From positions 1 through 54,222 of the forward strand of contig NZ_RFAR01000055.1 of assembly GCF_003693445.1 (NCBI RefSeq): 54,222 bases of DNA, read 5' to 3'. The notes under the pieces were generated by a model. It searched no databases. It was not told where the DNA came from and saw only the letters and a program-made list of their open reading frames with translations. A program made the translations under genes and the position numbers. This document shows positions 43,652 through 54,196 of the stretch, in pieces (position 1 is the first letter of the stretch; every line of letters begins with the position of its first letter). This DNA comes from Aquitalea palustris. Lineage in GTDB: Bacteria; Pseudomonadota; Gammaproteobacteria; Burkholderiales; Chromobacteriaceae.

Positions 43652-44599
43652 CTAGAAATACAGGTAATGCACGTAGTGGAAGAACAGCGGCGCGGTATAG
43701 GTGAGCGAATCCAGCCGGTCCAGAATGCCGCCGTGGCCTGGCAGCAGCCGGCCTGAGTCTTTCACGCCGATGTCGCGTTTCACCGCCGAGATGACAATGT
43801 CGCCGATGAAGCCCATGGTGCCAATCAGCAAGCCTGCCAGGGTGGCATGCAGCGGGCTGAACGGTGTCAGCAAGGGGCCGAGCAGCCAGCCGAGGAAGCC
43901 GGTGGTGAGTACGCCGCCGACAAAGCCCTCCAGTGTTTTGTTGGGCGATACCTTGGGGGCAATCTTGCGTTTGCCGAAGGACTTGCCCCACAGGTATTGC
44001 GCCACATCGTTCAGCTGGGTGAGGGTCACCAGATAGAACAACATCATCGCCCCCTGTTCCGGTACGCCGATGCCGGTGAGTTGCGGCAGGGTGAGCACGG
44101 CTGCCATGTGGCTGAGGCAGAACACGCTGATCATCAGGCCCCATTGCAGCGAAGCTGCCGCCTTGAGAAAGCCCTGAGTCTCACCGATCAGCACCATGCG
44201 CATGGGCAGGAACAGGAAGATGTAGACCGGGATGAAAATGATGAACATGCCGTACCAGTGGATGCCCAGCCAGTAGTACTGCAGGGGAATGCTCAGATAG
44301 GCCCAGAACAGCACCACATGGTCGGCAGTACGCGTGGCGCACAGCGTGAGGTATTCCTTGAGCGCCAGAAAGCTGATCAGGGCAAACACCACCAGTGCGA
44401 TGGGAATATTGCCCAGGATGGTGAGCGAGAAACAGCCCACAATCCACCACCAGGTCTTGATGCGCAGCTTCAGCTCCAGCCAGTTTTTTTCAGGTTTGCG
44501 CGTTTCCAGCAGGCGGATGGTGATGCTGGCCAGCACCAGCAGGAGGAACACGCCGCCCAGTGCCCAGAGCAGGGGGGGCGGCAATAGCAGCTTAAACAT
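43652..44599 (-). CDS. CdsA-like phosphatidate cytidylyltransferase
   Basis: A 315-residue polytopic membrane protein with eight to nine hydrophobic segments. The CDP-DAG synthase signature is at the C-terminus (SAVKRDIGVKDSGRLLPGHGGILDRLDS), with conserved Asp residues and the GHGG element. It makes CDP-diacylglycerol from phosphatidate and CTP. It overlaps the CDP-alcohol phosphatidyltransferase gene by 8 bp. The family resembles the E. coli YnbB type as well as CdsA, so it may be an accessory enzyme rather than the essential one. Confidence 0.88.
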   Translation of the reverse strand: MFKLLLPPPLLWALGGVFLLLVLASITIRLLETRKPEKNWLELKLRIKTWWWIVGCFSLTILGNIPIALVVFALISFLALKEYLTLCATRTADHVVLFWAYLSIPLQYYWLGIHWYGMFIIFIPVYIFLFLPMRMVLIGETQGFLKAAASLQWGLMISVFCLSHMAAVLTLPQLTGIGVPEQGAMMLFYLVTLTQLNDVAQYLWGKSFGKRKIAPKVSPNKTLEGFVGGVLTTGFLGWLLGPLLTPFSPLHATLAGLLIGTMGFIGDIVISAVKRDIGVKDSGRLLPGHGGILDRLDSLTYTAPLFFHYVHYLYF

Positions 44600-45200
44600 G
44601 GTGGCTTTCTTTCAGTATGGCGCGGGCGCGATTGAACACGGTCAGCAGCATCAGCAGCGCGCTGCCGCCGAACAGCCAGTCGGCATAGCCGGCGCTGGCC
44701 GGTGCGATGACCAGCAACAAAGCAAAGCCACCGTACCAGAAGGCGCGGTCGCTCTTGCCCATGGGCCCGTCGTAACGCCGTGCGCTGCCCAGGCTGGGCC
44801 CCAGTACGCCGACAAACTCGGTCAGCACTGCCAGCAGGACCGCCAGTACCACCAGTGCCGGGTGGCTGGTCAGGGTGCAGAAGGGCAGGTACAGCGCGGC
44901 ATCGGATACTACATCGCCCACTTCATTCAGGATGCCGCCCAGGCGTGATTGCTGGCCGAACTCGCGGGCCAGCATGCCATCGATGGCATTCAGGGCCATG
45001 CGTAGCAACAGAAACAGCGGTAGCAGCAGCCAGGGCAGGATGTGGCTTGCTGCCAGCCACAGCCAGGTGCCATAGGCCAGTGAGGCCAGCATGGCGGCGA
45101 GGGTGACCTGGTTGGCGGTAATGCCGGCACCAGCCAGTGAACGCAGCAGGGGGCGGAGCAGATTCTGAAAGCGGGATTTTAGGTCGTAGATGCTTGGCAT
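44592..45200 (-). CDS. CDP-alcohol phosphatidyltransferase family protein
   Basis: A 202-residue membrane protein with about five hydrophobic segments. The CDP-OH-P motif (D-G-x2-A-R-x8-G-x3-D-x3-D) reads DGMLAREFGQQSRLG then GILN EVGD, so the third catalytic Asp position is Asn, with further acidic residues (GD, SD) following. It presumably transfers a phosphatidyl group from CDP-DAG to an alcohol. ATG 45200 (MPSIYDLKSRF) was preferred over the upstream 45293. It is first in the operon with CdsA-like and PlsC-like enzymes, similar to ynbAB-type clusters. Confidence 0.82.
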   Translation of the reverse strand: MPSIYDLKSRFQNLLRPLLRSLAGAGITANQVTLAAMLASLAYGTWLWLAASHILPWLLLPLFLLLRMALNAIDGMLAREFGQQSRLGGILNEVGDVVSDAALYLPFCTLTSHPALVVLAVLLAVLTEFVGVLGPSLGSARRYDGPMGKSDRAFWYGGFALLLVIAPASAGYADWLFGGSALLMLLTVFNRARAILKESHHV

Positions 45201-45482
45201 GGTGGTGAGGCCGCGCCAGTGGCTGGCGCAGCTTGCTTGACGATGGAATATTAATTGAGATGGCATTCTGCCTAGCGCAGTGGCGATGAGCAAATGATCG
45301 CGGCTGATTGTGGTTATTACTTAAGTAAAAATATCTAAATAGTAGCGGCTTGCACAAGCGGCGGTGTCGTGCGCTGGTTTGAACCTTCTGTGCATGTCAG
45401 CTGAATTGGCGCGATGGCCTGGGGGAGGAACTGGCGCTGAGGTGATGCGGGAGGCGGATTGCGGCCGGGTGGCAGAATTGAA
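45201..45482. other. Spacer upstream of the phospholipid cluster
   Basis: No gene recognised. The AT-rich stretch near 45310-45350 probably contains the cluster's promoter, but no well-spaced -35/-10 pair could be defined. The serS terminator follows at 45483. Confidence 0.4.
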
Positions 45483-45513
45483 AATGCCGTTCACTGCAAC
45501 AGTGAACGGCATT
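45483..45513 (-). terminator. Terminator after serS
   Basis: A perfect 14-bp stem AATGCCGTTCACTG/CAGTGAACGGCATT with a 3-nt loop, followed on the minus strand by TTTTC, 48 bp after the serS stop codon. Confidence 0.85.
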
Positions 45514-45560
45514 GGGTGTCCGGTGGGACTTGCACCGGGCAGGCCCGGCGAGGAAGCGGC

Positions 45561-47160
<1,600 letters not shown>

Positions 47161-48471
47161 TTATTTCTTGCCAGCCTCTTCATCCCACTTCTTCAGCTGA
47201 GCAAGCTTGTCACCGATCTTGATTTCCAGCCCGCGCGCTACTGGCTGATACCAGCCAGGCTCGGGCATATCGTCCGGCAGATAGCTTTCGCCGGCGGCGT
47301 AGGCATTGGGTTCGTCATGGGCATAGCGGTATTCGTGGCCATAGCCCAGCTCTTTCATCAGCTTGGTGGGAGCATTGCGCAGGTGCACCGGCACCGGGCG
47401 GCTCTTGTCCTGCTTCACGAAGGCGCGGGCCTGGTTGTAAGCCATGTAGCCGGCATTGCTCTTGGCCGCCACCGCCAGGTAAATGGCGGCCTGCGCCAGT
47501 GCCAGTTCGCCTTCCGGGCTACCCAGCCGTTCGTAGGTGGTGGCGGCATCATTGCAGATCTGCATGGCGCGCGGGTCGGCCAGGCCGATGTCTTCCCAGG
47601 CCATGCGCACCAGGCGGCGGGCCAGATAGCGCGGGTCGGCGCCGCCATCCAGCATGCGGGTGAGCCAGTACAGTGCGGCATCCGGGTTGGAGCCGCGTAC
47701 TGATTTGTGCAGGGCGGAAATCTGGTCGTAGAAGGCATCGCCGCCTTTGTCGAAGCGGCGGGCGTTGACGCTGAGCACCTCGGCCAGAAAGTCCTGGGTG
47801 ATCTGGCCGGTTTTACGCGCCAGCGCGGCGGTGCGGGTTTGCTCCAGCAGATTGAGAAAGCGCCGTGCATCGCCATCGGCATAGCCGGTGAGGGCGGCGA
47901 TGGCTTGTTCGTCAAATTCCAGCCCGTCCAGTGCGCCCTTGTCGCAGGCGCGGCGGAACAGCTGTTGCAGCTCGGCTTCGTCCAGGCTGTTCAGCACATA
48001 GACCTGGGCGCGCGACAGCAGGGCGGAGTTCACCTCGAACGAGGGGTTTTCCGTGGTAGCACCAATAAAGGTGAGCAGGCCGGATTCGACAAAGGGCAAA
48101 AAGGCATCCTGCTGGCTTTTGTTGAAGCGGTGCACCTCGTCGACAAACAGGATGGTATGGCGGCCGGAGCGTTGCAGCGCAGCATGGGCTTGTTCCACTG
48201 CGTCACGGATGTCTTTGACCCCGGAGAATACTGCGGACAGCGGGATGAATTCGGCATCGAAACTGCCGGCCAGGATGCGTGCCAGCGTGGTTTTGCCCAC
48301 GCCGGGCGGGCCCCACAGAATCATCGAATGCAAGGTGCCGGACTCCACCGCCAGCCGCAGCGGCTTGCCGGGGCCGATCAGGTGCTGCTGGCCGATGACC
48401 TCGTCGAGCGTGGCCGGACGCAGTGCTTCAGCCAGCGGTTTTTTCGCTTCCTGGGCAAACAGATCATTCAT
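47161..48471 (-). CDS. rarA: Replication-associated recombination protein RarA (MgsA)
   Basis: A 436-residue AAA+ ATPase related to clamp-loader subunits. Walker A GPPGVGKTT near residue 55, Walker B LFVDEVHRF near 108, sensor 1 GATTENPSFE. It acts at stalled replication forks and interacts with SSB. In many proteobacteria rarA sits next to serS, as here. Length and start ATG 48471 are typical. Confidence 0.95.
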   Translation of the reverse strand: MNDLFAQEAKKPLAEALRPATLDEVIGQQHLIGPGKPLRLAVESGTLHSMILWGPPGVGKTTLARILAGSFDAEFIPLSAVFSGVKDIRDAVEQAHAALQRSGRHTILFVDEVHRFNKSQQDAFLPFVESGLLTFIGATTENPSFEVNSALLSRAQVYVLNSLDEAELQQLFRRACDKGALDGLEFDEQAIAALTGYADGDARRFLNLLEQTRTAALARKTGQITQDFLAEVLSVNARRFDKGGDAFYDQISALHKSVRGSNPDAALYWLTRMLDGGADPRYLARRLVRMAWEDIGLADPRAMQICNDAATTYERLGSPEGELALAQAAIYLAVAAKSNAGYMAYNQARAFVKQDKSRPVPVHLRNAPTKLMKELGYGHEYRYAHDEPNAYAAGESYLPDDMPEPGWYQPVARGLEIKIGDKLAQLKKWDEEAGKK

Positions 48472-48554
48472 GGCGGCTAATACGGCTGGAGAAACGGCCT
48501 GCTAGTATATCAGCTGTGCTGCGGCCTCCGCAGTGTCTGGCAAAGGGAGTGGAG

Positions 48555-49472
48555 ATGAAACCGCGGATGGCTTGGCTATTGCTGGCCTTGGCACTACCGG
48601 CGGCGGGAGGGCCATTGCGCGACTGGCTGCAGCAAGGTGCGGCCAGCCACGATGCGCTGGGCGAAGATGAGGCTGTCAGCAAACTTGGCTTGCCGCCCGG
48701 GGTGCGCCGCTTGGCCGACCTGTCTTATGGCCGTGATGTGCGCCAGCGGCTGGATGTCTACCTGCCGGCTAAGGCCGGACATGATCGCCCCTTGCTGGTG
48801 ATGGTGCATGGCGGGGCGTGGCGGCTGGGCAGCAAGCAGGCGGCTAGTATGGTGGATAACAAGCTGGCACGCTGGTCGCCTGCCGGAGTGGTGCTGGTGT
48901 CGCTGGATTACCGCCTGCTGCCGCAGGCCGCGGTGGAGCAGCAGGCGGATGATGTGGCCAGTGCGCTGGCCTGGGTGCAGGCGCATGCCGCGGAGTGGGG
49001 GGCAAACAAGCGGCAGCTGGTGTTGATGGGGCATTCCGCCGGTGCACATCTGGTGGGCTTGCTGAGTACCGATCAGGCTTTGCGCCAGCGCCATGGCGTA
49101 CAGCCCTGGCTGGCCACGGTGCTGCTGGATAGTGCGGCGCTGGAGGTGACTGCCATCATGCGCGCACCGCACCTGCCCTTGTACGACAGGGCTTTCGGGG
49201 ATGATGCGGCGCGCTGGGCGGCTTTGTCACCCACGCGGCTACTGACTGTCGACACCCCGCCCTTGCTGGCCGTGTGTTCTTCACGCCGGGCAGAATCCTG
49301 CTCCCAGGCGCTGGGGCTGGCGGACCAGGGGCGGCAGCTGGGAGTGACGGTGCAGGTGTTGCCGCAGGACCTGAGCCATGGCCAGATCAATCAGCAACTG
49401 GGCCTGCCGGGTGACTATACCTGGCAGGTAGAACGGTTCTTGCAGCAGGCTGGCTGGGTGGTGGCGCCATAA
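48555..49472 (+). CDS. Secreted alpha/beta hydrolase (esterase/lipase-like)
   Basis: A 305-residue protein with an N-terminal signal peptide (MKPRMAWLLLALALPAAGG). The oxyanion-hole motif HGGAW and the nucleophile elbow GHSAGAH (Ser near residue 160) place it among carboxylesterases of the BD-FAE/feruloyl-esterase-like group. A C-terminal His in LSHGQIN completes the triad. It probably hydrolyses esters in the periplasm or outside the cell. ATG 48555 has a GGGAGTGGAG site; the long upstream extension overlaps rarA and is rejected. Confidence 0.88.
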   Translation: MKPRMAWLLLALALPAAGGPLRDWLQQGAASHDALGEDEAVSKLGLPPGVRRLADLSYGRDVRQRLDVYLPAKAGHDRPLLVMVHGGAWRLGSKQAASMVDNKLARWSPAGVVLVSLDYRLLPQAAVEQQADDVASALAWVQAHAAEWGANKRQLVLMGHSAGAHLVGLLSTDQALRQRHGVQPWLATVLLDSAALEVTAIMRAPHLPLYDRAFGDDAARWAALSPTRLLTVDTPPLLAVCSSRRAESCSQALGLADQGRQLGVTVQVLPQDLSHGQINQQLGLPGDYTWQVERFLQQAGWVVAP

Positions 49473-49505
49473 GACAGGGCAGTCGCCGCCGTGGTCGGCC
49501 CGGAC

Positions 49506-50114
49506 TCAGTCTCCGCTGACCACATCCACGCCCTTGGGGGCGGTGAAGCTGAAGTGGCTGGCTGCCAGTGCCGGGTTCTTCTGCTGGGCGCTGAAGCGGA
49601 TGCGGGTGTTGTTGCCAAAGCTGTCGGTCAGCTCCATTTCCACCAGCATCTTGTTGCTGAAGCCCATACGGATGGCGTTAAAGGTGTTGTCGGCTTTTTT
49701 CGGGCTGGCGCTCAGCCATTCCACATCCCCCTGTTTGCCGGCTTCTTTCAATACATAGTCACGCTCGATGGCATTGTTGCCGGCCAGCAGTGCCGCCGGG
49801 CTGGAGCCCAGTGCGCCGTCCAGATTCTTGCGGGTGACCTGGGCCAGGTCTTTGTCGTAGATCCACAGCGTTTTGCCATCGCCGACGATCAGCTGCTCGT
49901 AGGGCTTGTTATAGCTCCAGCGGAATTTGCCGGGGCGGGAGATTTCCAGGGTGCCGCTGGCTTCTTCGTGCTTGTTTTTCGAGCTGACCAGCTGGTTGAA
50001 GCTGGCCGACAGGGTTTTGGTATCGCTGACAAAGGCCTTGAGCTGAGCGATGGCGCTGGCGTGGGCGGGTACGCTCAGCAGGGTGGCCAGTAAGGCCAGG
50101 GCGATTTTTTTCAT
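49506..50114 (-). CDS. lolA: Outer-membrane lipoprotein carrier protein LolA
   Basis: A 202-residue periplasmic carrier with signal peptide (MKKIALALLATLLSVPAHA). The core includes TLSASFNQLV, SGTLEISRPGKFRW and DGKTLWIYDKDLAQV, all typical of LolA. It takes lipoproteins from the LolCDE complex and delivers them to the outer membrane acceptor. It lies downstream of a lipoprotein gene on the same strand, which may be one of its cargoes. The start at 50114 is set by the signal peptide. Confidence 0.95.
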   Translation of the reverse strand: MKKIALALLATLLSVPAHASAIAQLKAFVSDTKTLSASFNQLVSSKNKHEEASGTLEISRPGKFRWSYNKPYEQLIVGDGKTLWIYDKDLAQVTRKNLDGALGSSPAALLAGNNAIERDYVLKEAGKQGDVEWLSASPKKADNTFNAIRMGFSNKMLVEMELTDSFGNNTRIRFSAQQKNPALAASHFSFTAPKGVDVVSGD

Positions 50115-50228
50115 GGGAATCCTTGATACAGGCCGCCGGGGCTTGCTTGAGTGCGGTGCAGCACAGTGTGACAGCAAGTGGGGCGGCCGGTTCGCCACAT
50201 CCTGTTAAGGAGTGTGGCGCAGTGCTTG

Positions 50229-51239
50229 CTATTCCAGCCCTTTCAGCCATTGTGGCTTGGGCAGCTTGTCGTAGTCGATGATGCTGGCTGCTGCCGGCTG
50301 GTATACAAACACCGGCTTGCCATGATTGCTGTAGCGTAGCTTGATGTAAGCCTGGCCTCGCAATTGCGGAGTGTTCAGCTCCACGCTCTGGTTGACGCCC
50401 AGCAACTGGCCACGGCGGTTGGCATACAGGTGTGATACCGATTTGCTCAGCGGCTGTTCGGCGGTCTTGCTCTGGGTGAGTTCGCGTACCAGTTGCAGCA
50501 GTTGTTCGGCTTGTTTGCCGTCTTGCGGGCGACCATCGTGTTCGGCTTGCTGGGTGACCACCTTGGCCAGACCGTCCAGCACGTGCAACAGCACCTGGTT
50601 CTCCTGCTGCGGACTCATGGCAATGCGCAGCTGATAGCTGGCGCCCAGCTCTTTGGCAGTGGCATCCAGGGTTTCCAGCGCAAATGCCTGCGGCGCAACC
50701 TTGCCATAGCCTTCGTCCACCAGTCCCGGCAGGGCTTGCAGCATGGCGTCTACCGGTATCTTGCCGGCGATGTCTGCTGGCAGCTGGAAGCGGACAAAGC
50801 GTGGCTGCTCGCTGTGCAGCTCCGGTACGAACAAGTCAAAGGCCGAGGGGTCGACCAGCAGCGAGAAATCCTGCAGGTTCAGCTCCAGCGGCAGGGTGAC
50901 GCTGGCTTGCAGATTGCGCCGTTCAAAGCGAAAGGCCGGGATCAGCTCCATGCGCTTGCCGGCCTGATCGATTGCACCACTCACCGTCACCTTGGTGGAA
51001 CGGGCGACTTCATCAATGGTGTAGCGCAGTTGCGGCTTGGCATCATCTTCGCTACTGCCGTGCAGGGTGCTGAAGCCCATCTCGCCAGTGAAGTTGTAGC
51101 TGGCGTGTTGCAGGTTTTCGCGCAGTACCAGGCGGGTGGCCTGATCAGCCGGTTTGCCGGCCAGCGGGCTGGCGCAGCCGCCGAGCAGGGCAAGGGCGGT
51201 GAGGAGGGGCAGGGTGGCCAGGGCGGGGCGGAGTTTCAT
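50229..51239 (-). CDS. Predicted lipoprotein of unknown function
   Basis: A 336-residue protein with a lipoprotein signal (MKLRPALATLPLLTALALLGGC, lipobox LGGC, Cys22). The mature part is strand-rich, with QLRYTIDEVARSTKV, ELNLQDFSLLVDPSAFD and a C-terminal QLRGQAYIKLRYSNHG, consistent with a periplasm-facing beta protein on the inner leaflet of the outer membrane. It shows some likeness to DUF945-type or YbaY-like envelope proteins, but I do not assign a family. Upstream of lolA, 114 bp apart. Confidence 0.75.
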   Translation of the reverse strand: MKLRPALATLPLLTALALLGGCASPLAGKPADQATRLVLRENLQHASYNFTGEMGFSTLHGSSEDDAKPQLRYTIDEVARSTKVTVSGAIDQAGKRMELIPAFRFERRNLQASVTLPLELNLQDFSLLVDPSAFDLFVPELHSEQPRFVRFQLPADIAGKIPVDAMLQALPGLVDEGYGKVAPQAFALETLDATAKELGASYQLRIAMSPQQENQVLLHVLDGLAKVVTQQAEHDGRPQDGKQAEQLLQLVRELTQSKTAEQPLSKSVSHLYANRRGQLLGVNQSVELNTPQLRGQAYIKLRYSNHGKPVFVYQPAAASIIDYDKLPKPQWLKGLE

Positions 51240-51334
51240 GGAGCTTTCCGGAAATGACAATAGAATGTCGCGCAGCTTGGCATGGCTGACGATGGCAGGC
51301 AAGCAGGCCCGGCAGGCCTGCTTGCCTAATCGGC

Positions 51335-52930
51335 TTAGCTGAACTTGTTGGTGATGGGGTAGCGCCAGTCCTTGCCAAAGCCACGCTGGGTGACGCGCGG
51401 GCCAACCGGTGCCTGGCGGCGCTTGTATTCGTTGATCTTCAGCAGGCGCACCACCTTGCGCACATCGGCTTCGGCAAAACCGTCAGCGATGATTTCTTCT
51501 GCCGACAGGTTTTCCTCCACGTAGCGTGCCATGATGGCGTCCAGCACCTCGTAGGGCGGCAAGCTGTCCTGGTCTTTCTGGTCCGGGCGCAGTTCGGCCG
51601 ATGGCGGACGGGTGATGATGCGTTCCGGAATGACTTCGCCCTGGGTATTGCGCCAGCGGCACAGGGCGAACACCAGGGTCTTGGCCACGTCTTTCAGTAC
51701 GGCAAAGCCGCCAGCCATGTCACCGTACAGTGTGCAGTAGCCGGTGGTCATTTCCGACTTGTTGCCGGTGGTCAGCACCAGCTTGCCGCTCTTGTTGGAC
51801 AGCGCCATCAGCAAGGTGCCGCGAATGCGCGCCTGCAGGTTTTCTTCGGTGGTGTCTTCGGCCAGGCCGTTGAAATTGGCCGCCAGCGCATTCATGAAGC
51901 TTTCGTACATCGGCCAGATTTCGATTTCGTCATACTTCACGCCCAGCCGGCCTATCATGTCGCGCGAGTCGATCACCGAGATGTCGGCGGTATAGCGCGA
52001 GGGCATCATCACCGCGTGCACTTTGTCCGCTCCCAGCGCATCCACCGCCACCGCCAGCGTCAGTGCGGAATCGATACCACCGGACAAGCCCAGCAGCACG
52101 CCGGGGAAGCCGTTCTTGGTGATGTAGTCGCGCACGCCTACCACCAGCGCCTGGTAGACGCTTTCCAGCTCGCCCGGCAGCGCGGCCTTGGCCGGTGCGG
52201 CTTGCAGGTCGCCGGCGCTGAAGTCGATCAGCAACAGTTCGTCGCCATAGGCGCGAGCCTGCGCCACCACCTCGCCCGCCTTGTTGGTGGCAAAGGATGC
52301 GCCGTCGAACACCAGCTCGTCCTGACCGCCCACCAGATTGACATAGGCAAAGGGCAGGCCGGTTTCCTCGGTACGGTAGCGCACCACCTCGTGACGGGTT
52401 TCGATCTTGTTGCGGTGGAAGGGCGAGGCATTCAGCACCAGCACCACATCGGCACCGGCGTCGGCGGCTTCGGCAGCCGGATCAACCGACCACACATCCT
52501 CGCAGATCAGCACGCCCACCTTGTGCTCGCCTTGCTGGAACACCAGCGGCATGGCGCCGGGGGTAAAGTAGCGGCATTCGTCGAAGACCTCGTCATTGGG
52601 CAGCAGCATCTTGTGATACTGGCCCAGCCGGTTACCATCGCGCAGTACCGTAGCCGCGTTGAAACGCTCCTGCCCCAGCTTGACCGGATGGCCGATCACC
52701 AGCGTAATGCCATCCAGCTCCAGCAACTGGTCCATGGCGGCAGAGCAGGCGCGATAGAAGCTGTCGCGCAGCAACAGGTCTTCCGGGCTATAGCCGGTAA
52801 GCGCCAGCTCCGGCGTCACCAGAATATCGGCACCCTGCGCCATGGCAGCCTGGGCCAGATCGAGAATTTTTCGGGTATTGCCGGCGATATCGCCAACAAT
52901 CGGGTTGAACTGAGCGAGCGCAATACGCAT
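51335..52930 (-). CDS. nadE: Glutamine-dependent NAD+ synthetase
   Basis: A 531-residue two-domain enzyme. The N-terminal nitrilase-like glutaminase (about 1-250) has the Glu-Lys-Cys triad in ELALTGY, HKMLLPN and LICEDVW. The C-terminal ATP-pyrophosphatase domain has LGLSGGIDSAL near residue 290. It converts deamido-NAD to NAD with ATP and glutamine. Three ATG codons (52945, 52939, 52930) are possible; 52930 (MRIALAQFNP) matches most homologues. No strong ribosome-binding site distinguishes them. Confidence 0.95.
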   Translation of the reverse strand: MRIALAQFNPIVGDIAGNTRKILDLAQAAMAQGADILVTPELALTGYSPEDLLLRDSFYRACSAAMDQLLELDGITLVIGHPVKLGQERFNAATVLRDGNRLGQYHKMLLPNDEVFDECRYFTPGAMPLVFQQGEHKVGVLICEDVWSVDPAAEAADAGADVVLVLNASPFHRNKIETRHEVVRYRTEETGLPFAYVNLVGGQDELVFDGASFATNKAGEVVAQARAYGDELLLIDFSAGDLQAAPAKAALPGELESVYQALVVGVRDYITKNGFPGVLLGLSGGIDSALTLAVAVDALGADKVHAVMMPSRYTADISVIDSRDMIGRLGVKYDEIEIWPMYESFMNALAANFNGLAEDTTEENLQARIRGTLLMALSNKSGKLVLTTGNKSEMTTGYCTLYGDMAGGFAVLKDVAKTLVFALCRWRNTQGEVIPERIITRPPSAELRPDQKDQDSLPPYEVLDAIMARYVEENLSAEEIIADGFAEADVRKVVRLLKINEYKRRQAPVGPRVTQRGFGKDWRYPITNKFS

Positions 52931-53002
52931 GTTGAACATAACCATGGGTTTGGATAGCGGGATTTTACCTGAAGAATGCCGGCTTGCCCGAAAGGAAACC
53001 GT

Positions 53003-54133
53003 GTGAATCTGCAACTGCTTGATAGCCTGCACCAGTTGGAAGGCCAGCGCTGGGACGAACTGGCCCGGCCCGCCGGCCTGTTCATGCAAAGACACTGGCT
53101 TAGCGCACTGCAAGACAGCGGCTGCGCCAGTGCGGCCAGCGGCTGGCAGCCACTACCGCTGCAACTGCAGCAGGATGGCCGCCTGCAAGCGCTGGCTCCC
53201 GCCTGGCTGAAAAGCCATTCGCGTGGCGAATACGTGTTCGACTGGGCCTGGGCCGAAGCCTGGCAGCGCGCCGGCCTGGATTACTACCCCAAGCTCTTGC
53301 TGGCCTCGCCCTTTACCCCGGTAAGCGGGCCGCGCCTGCTGGGCGATGCTGCCGGGCAACGGCTGCTCATCCAGGGGCTGCAGCAAGTTGTCGCCGACTA
53401 TCGCCTGTCCTCCGCCCATGTGCTGTTTCCCGCTGCCGAGGAACTGGCGCTGCTGCAGGAGGCTGGCTGGCTGCTACGCCATGGCGTGCAGTTTCACTGG
53501 CTCAATCAGGGCTACGCTGATTTCGATGCTTTCCTGGCGCAGTTGTCGCAGAGCAAGCGCAAGAAAATCCGTCAGGAAAGACGCAAGGTGCGCGATGCCG
53601 GCATCAGTGTGCAGGTATTGGCAGGTGAGGAAATCAGCGAGGCCGACTGGGCATTCTTCGAACGCTGCTACCGGCAGACCTATCTGGAACACCGCTCGCC
53701 ACCTTATCTCAACCTGGATTTCTTCCAGCGGGTAGGGCACAGCCTCAGCCAGCATTGCCTGCTGTTCATCGCCCGGCGCGATGGACAAGCCATTGCCGCC
53801 AGCTGGTGCCTGCAAGACGGCAACACCCTGTATGGCCGCTACTGGGGCGCGCTGGAATCGGTTGACTGCCTGCATTTCGAGCTGTGCTATTACAGTGGCA
53901 TCGAATACGCCATCCGCCATGGCCTGCAATGCTTTGAGGGCGGCGCACAGGGCGAACACAAACTGGCACGCGGCTTTACTCCGGTGCAGACCAGCTCGGC
54001 CCACTGGATCGCCGATGCGCGTTTTCGCACCGCAATAGCCAGCTGGCTGGCCCGTGAACGCGAAGCCATCGGCGACTACCAGCAACAGCTTTTTTTACAT
54101 AGCGCCTACAAAACCCCTTGCACTACGCAATAA
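53003..54133 (+). CDS. FemAB/GNAT-like N-acyltransferase (COG3146 type)
   Basis: A 376-residue cytoplasmic protein of the peptidoglycan-biosynthesis-like GNAT family of unknown substrate. Features include RHWLSALQDSGCASAASGW, SHSRGEYVFDWAWAEAW, QSKRKKIRQERRKV and FEGGAQGEHKLARGFTP, all recurrent in the family. GTG 53003 is preceded by AAAGGA and opens with NLQLLDS; an earlier ATG at 52976 is less likely. Divergent from nadE. Its 3' end overlaps the tRNA-Ser promoter. Confidence 0.85.
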   Translation: MNLQLLDSLHQLEGQRWDELARPAGLFMQRHWLSALQDSGCASAASGWQPLPLQLQQDGRLQALAPAWLKSHSRGEYVFDWAWAEAWQRAGLDYYPKLLLASPFTPVSGPRLLGDAAGQRLLIQGLQQVVADYRLSSAHVLFPAAEELALLQEAGWLLRHGVQFHWLNQGYADFDAFLAQLSQSKRKKIRQERRKVRDAGISVQVLAGEEISEADWAFFERCYRQTYLEHRSPPYLNLDFFQRVGHSLSQHCLLFIARRDGQAIAASWCLQDGNTLYGRYWGALESVDCLHFELCYYSGIEYAIRHGLQCFEGGAQGEHKLARGFTPVQTSSAHWIADARFRTAIASWLAREREAIGDYQQQLFLHSAYKTPCTTQ

Positions 54134-54146
54134 GGGCTTATATACT
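54118..54146 (+). promoter_or_regulatory. Promoter of tRNA-Ser
   Basis: TTGCAC (54118-54123), a 17-bp spacer and TATACT (54141-54146), followed by a GC-rich discriminator GCGC, typical of stringently controlled stable-RNA promoters. It starts inside the last codons of the preceding gene. Confidence 0.75.
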
Positions 54147-54196
54147 GCGCAGCCTCTGAGGCCAAAACGCTGTAAAGCAGGCTTCAGCAGCCATCT

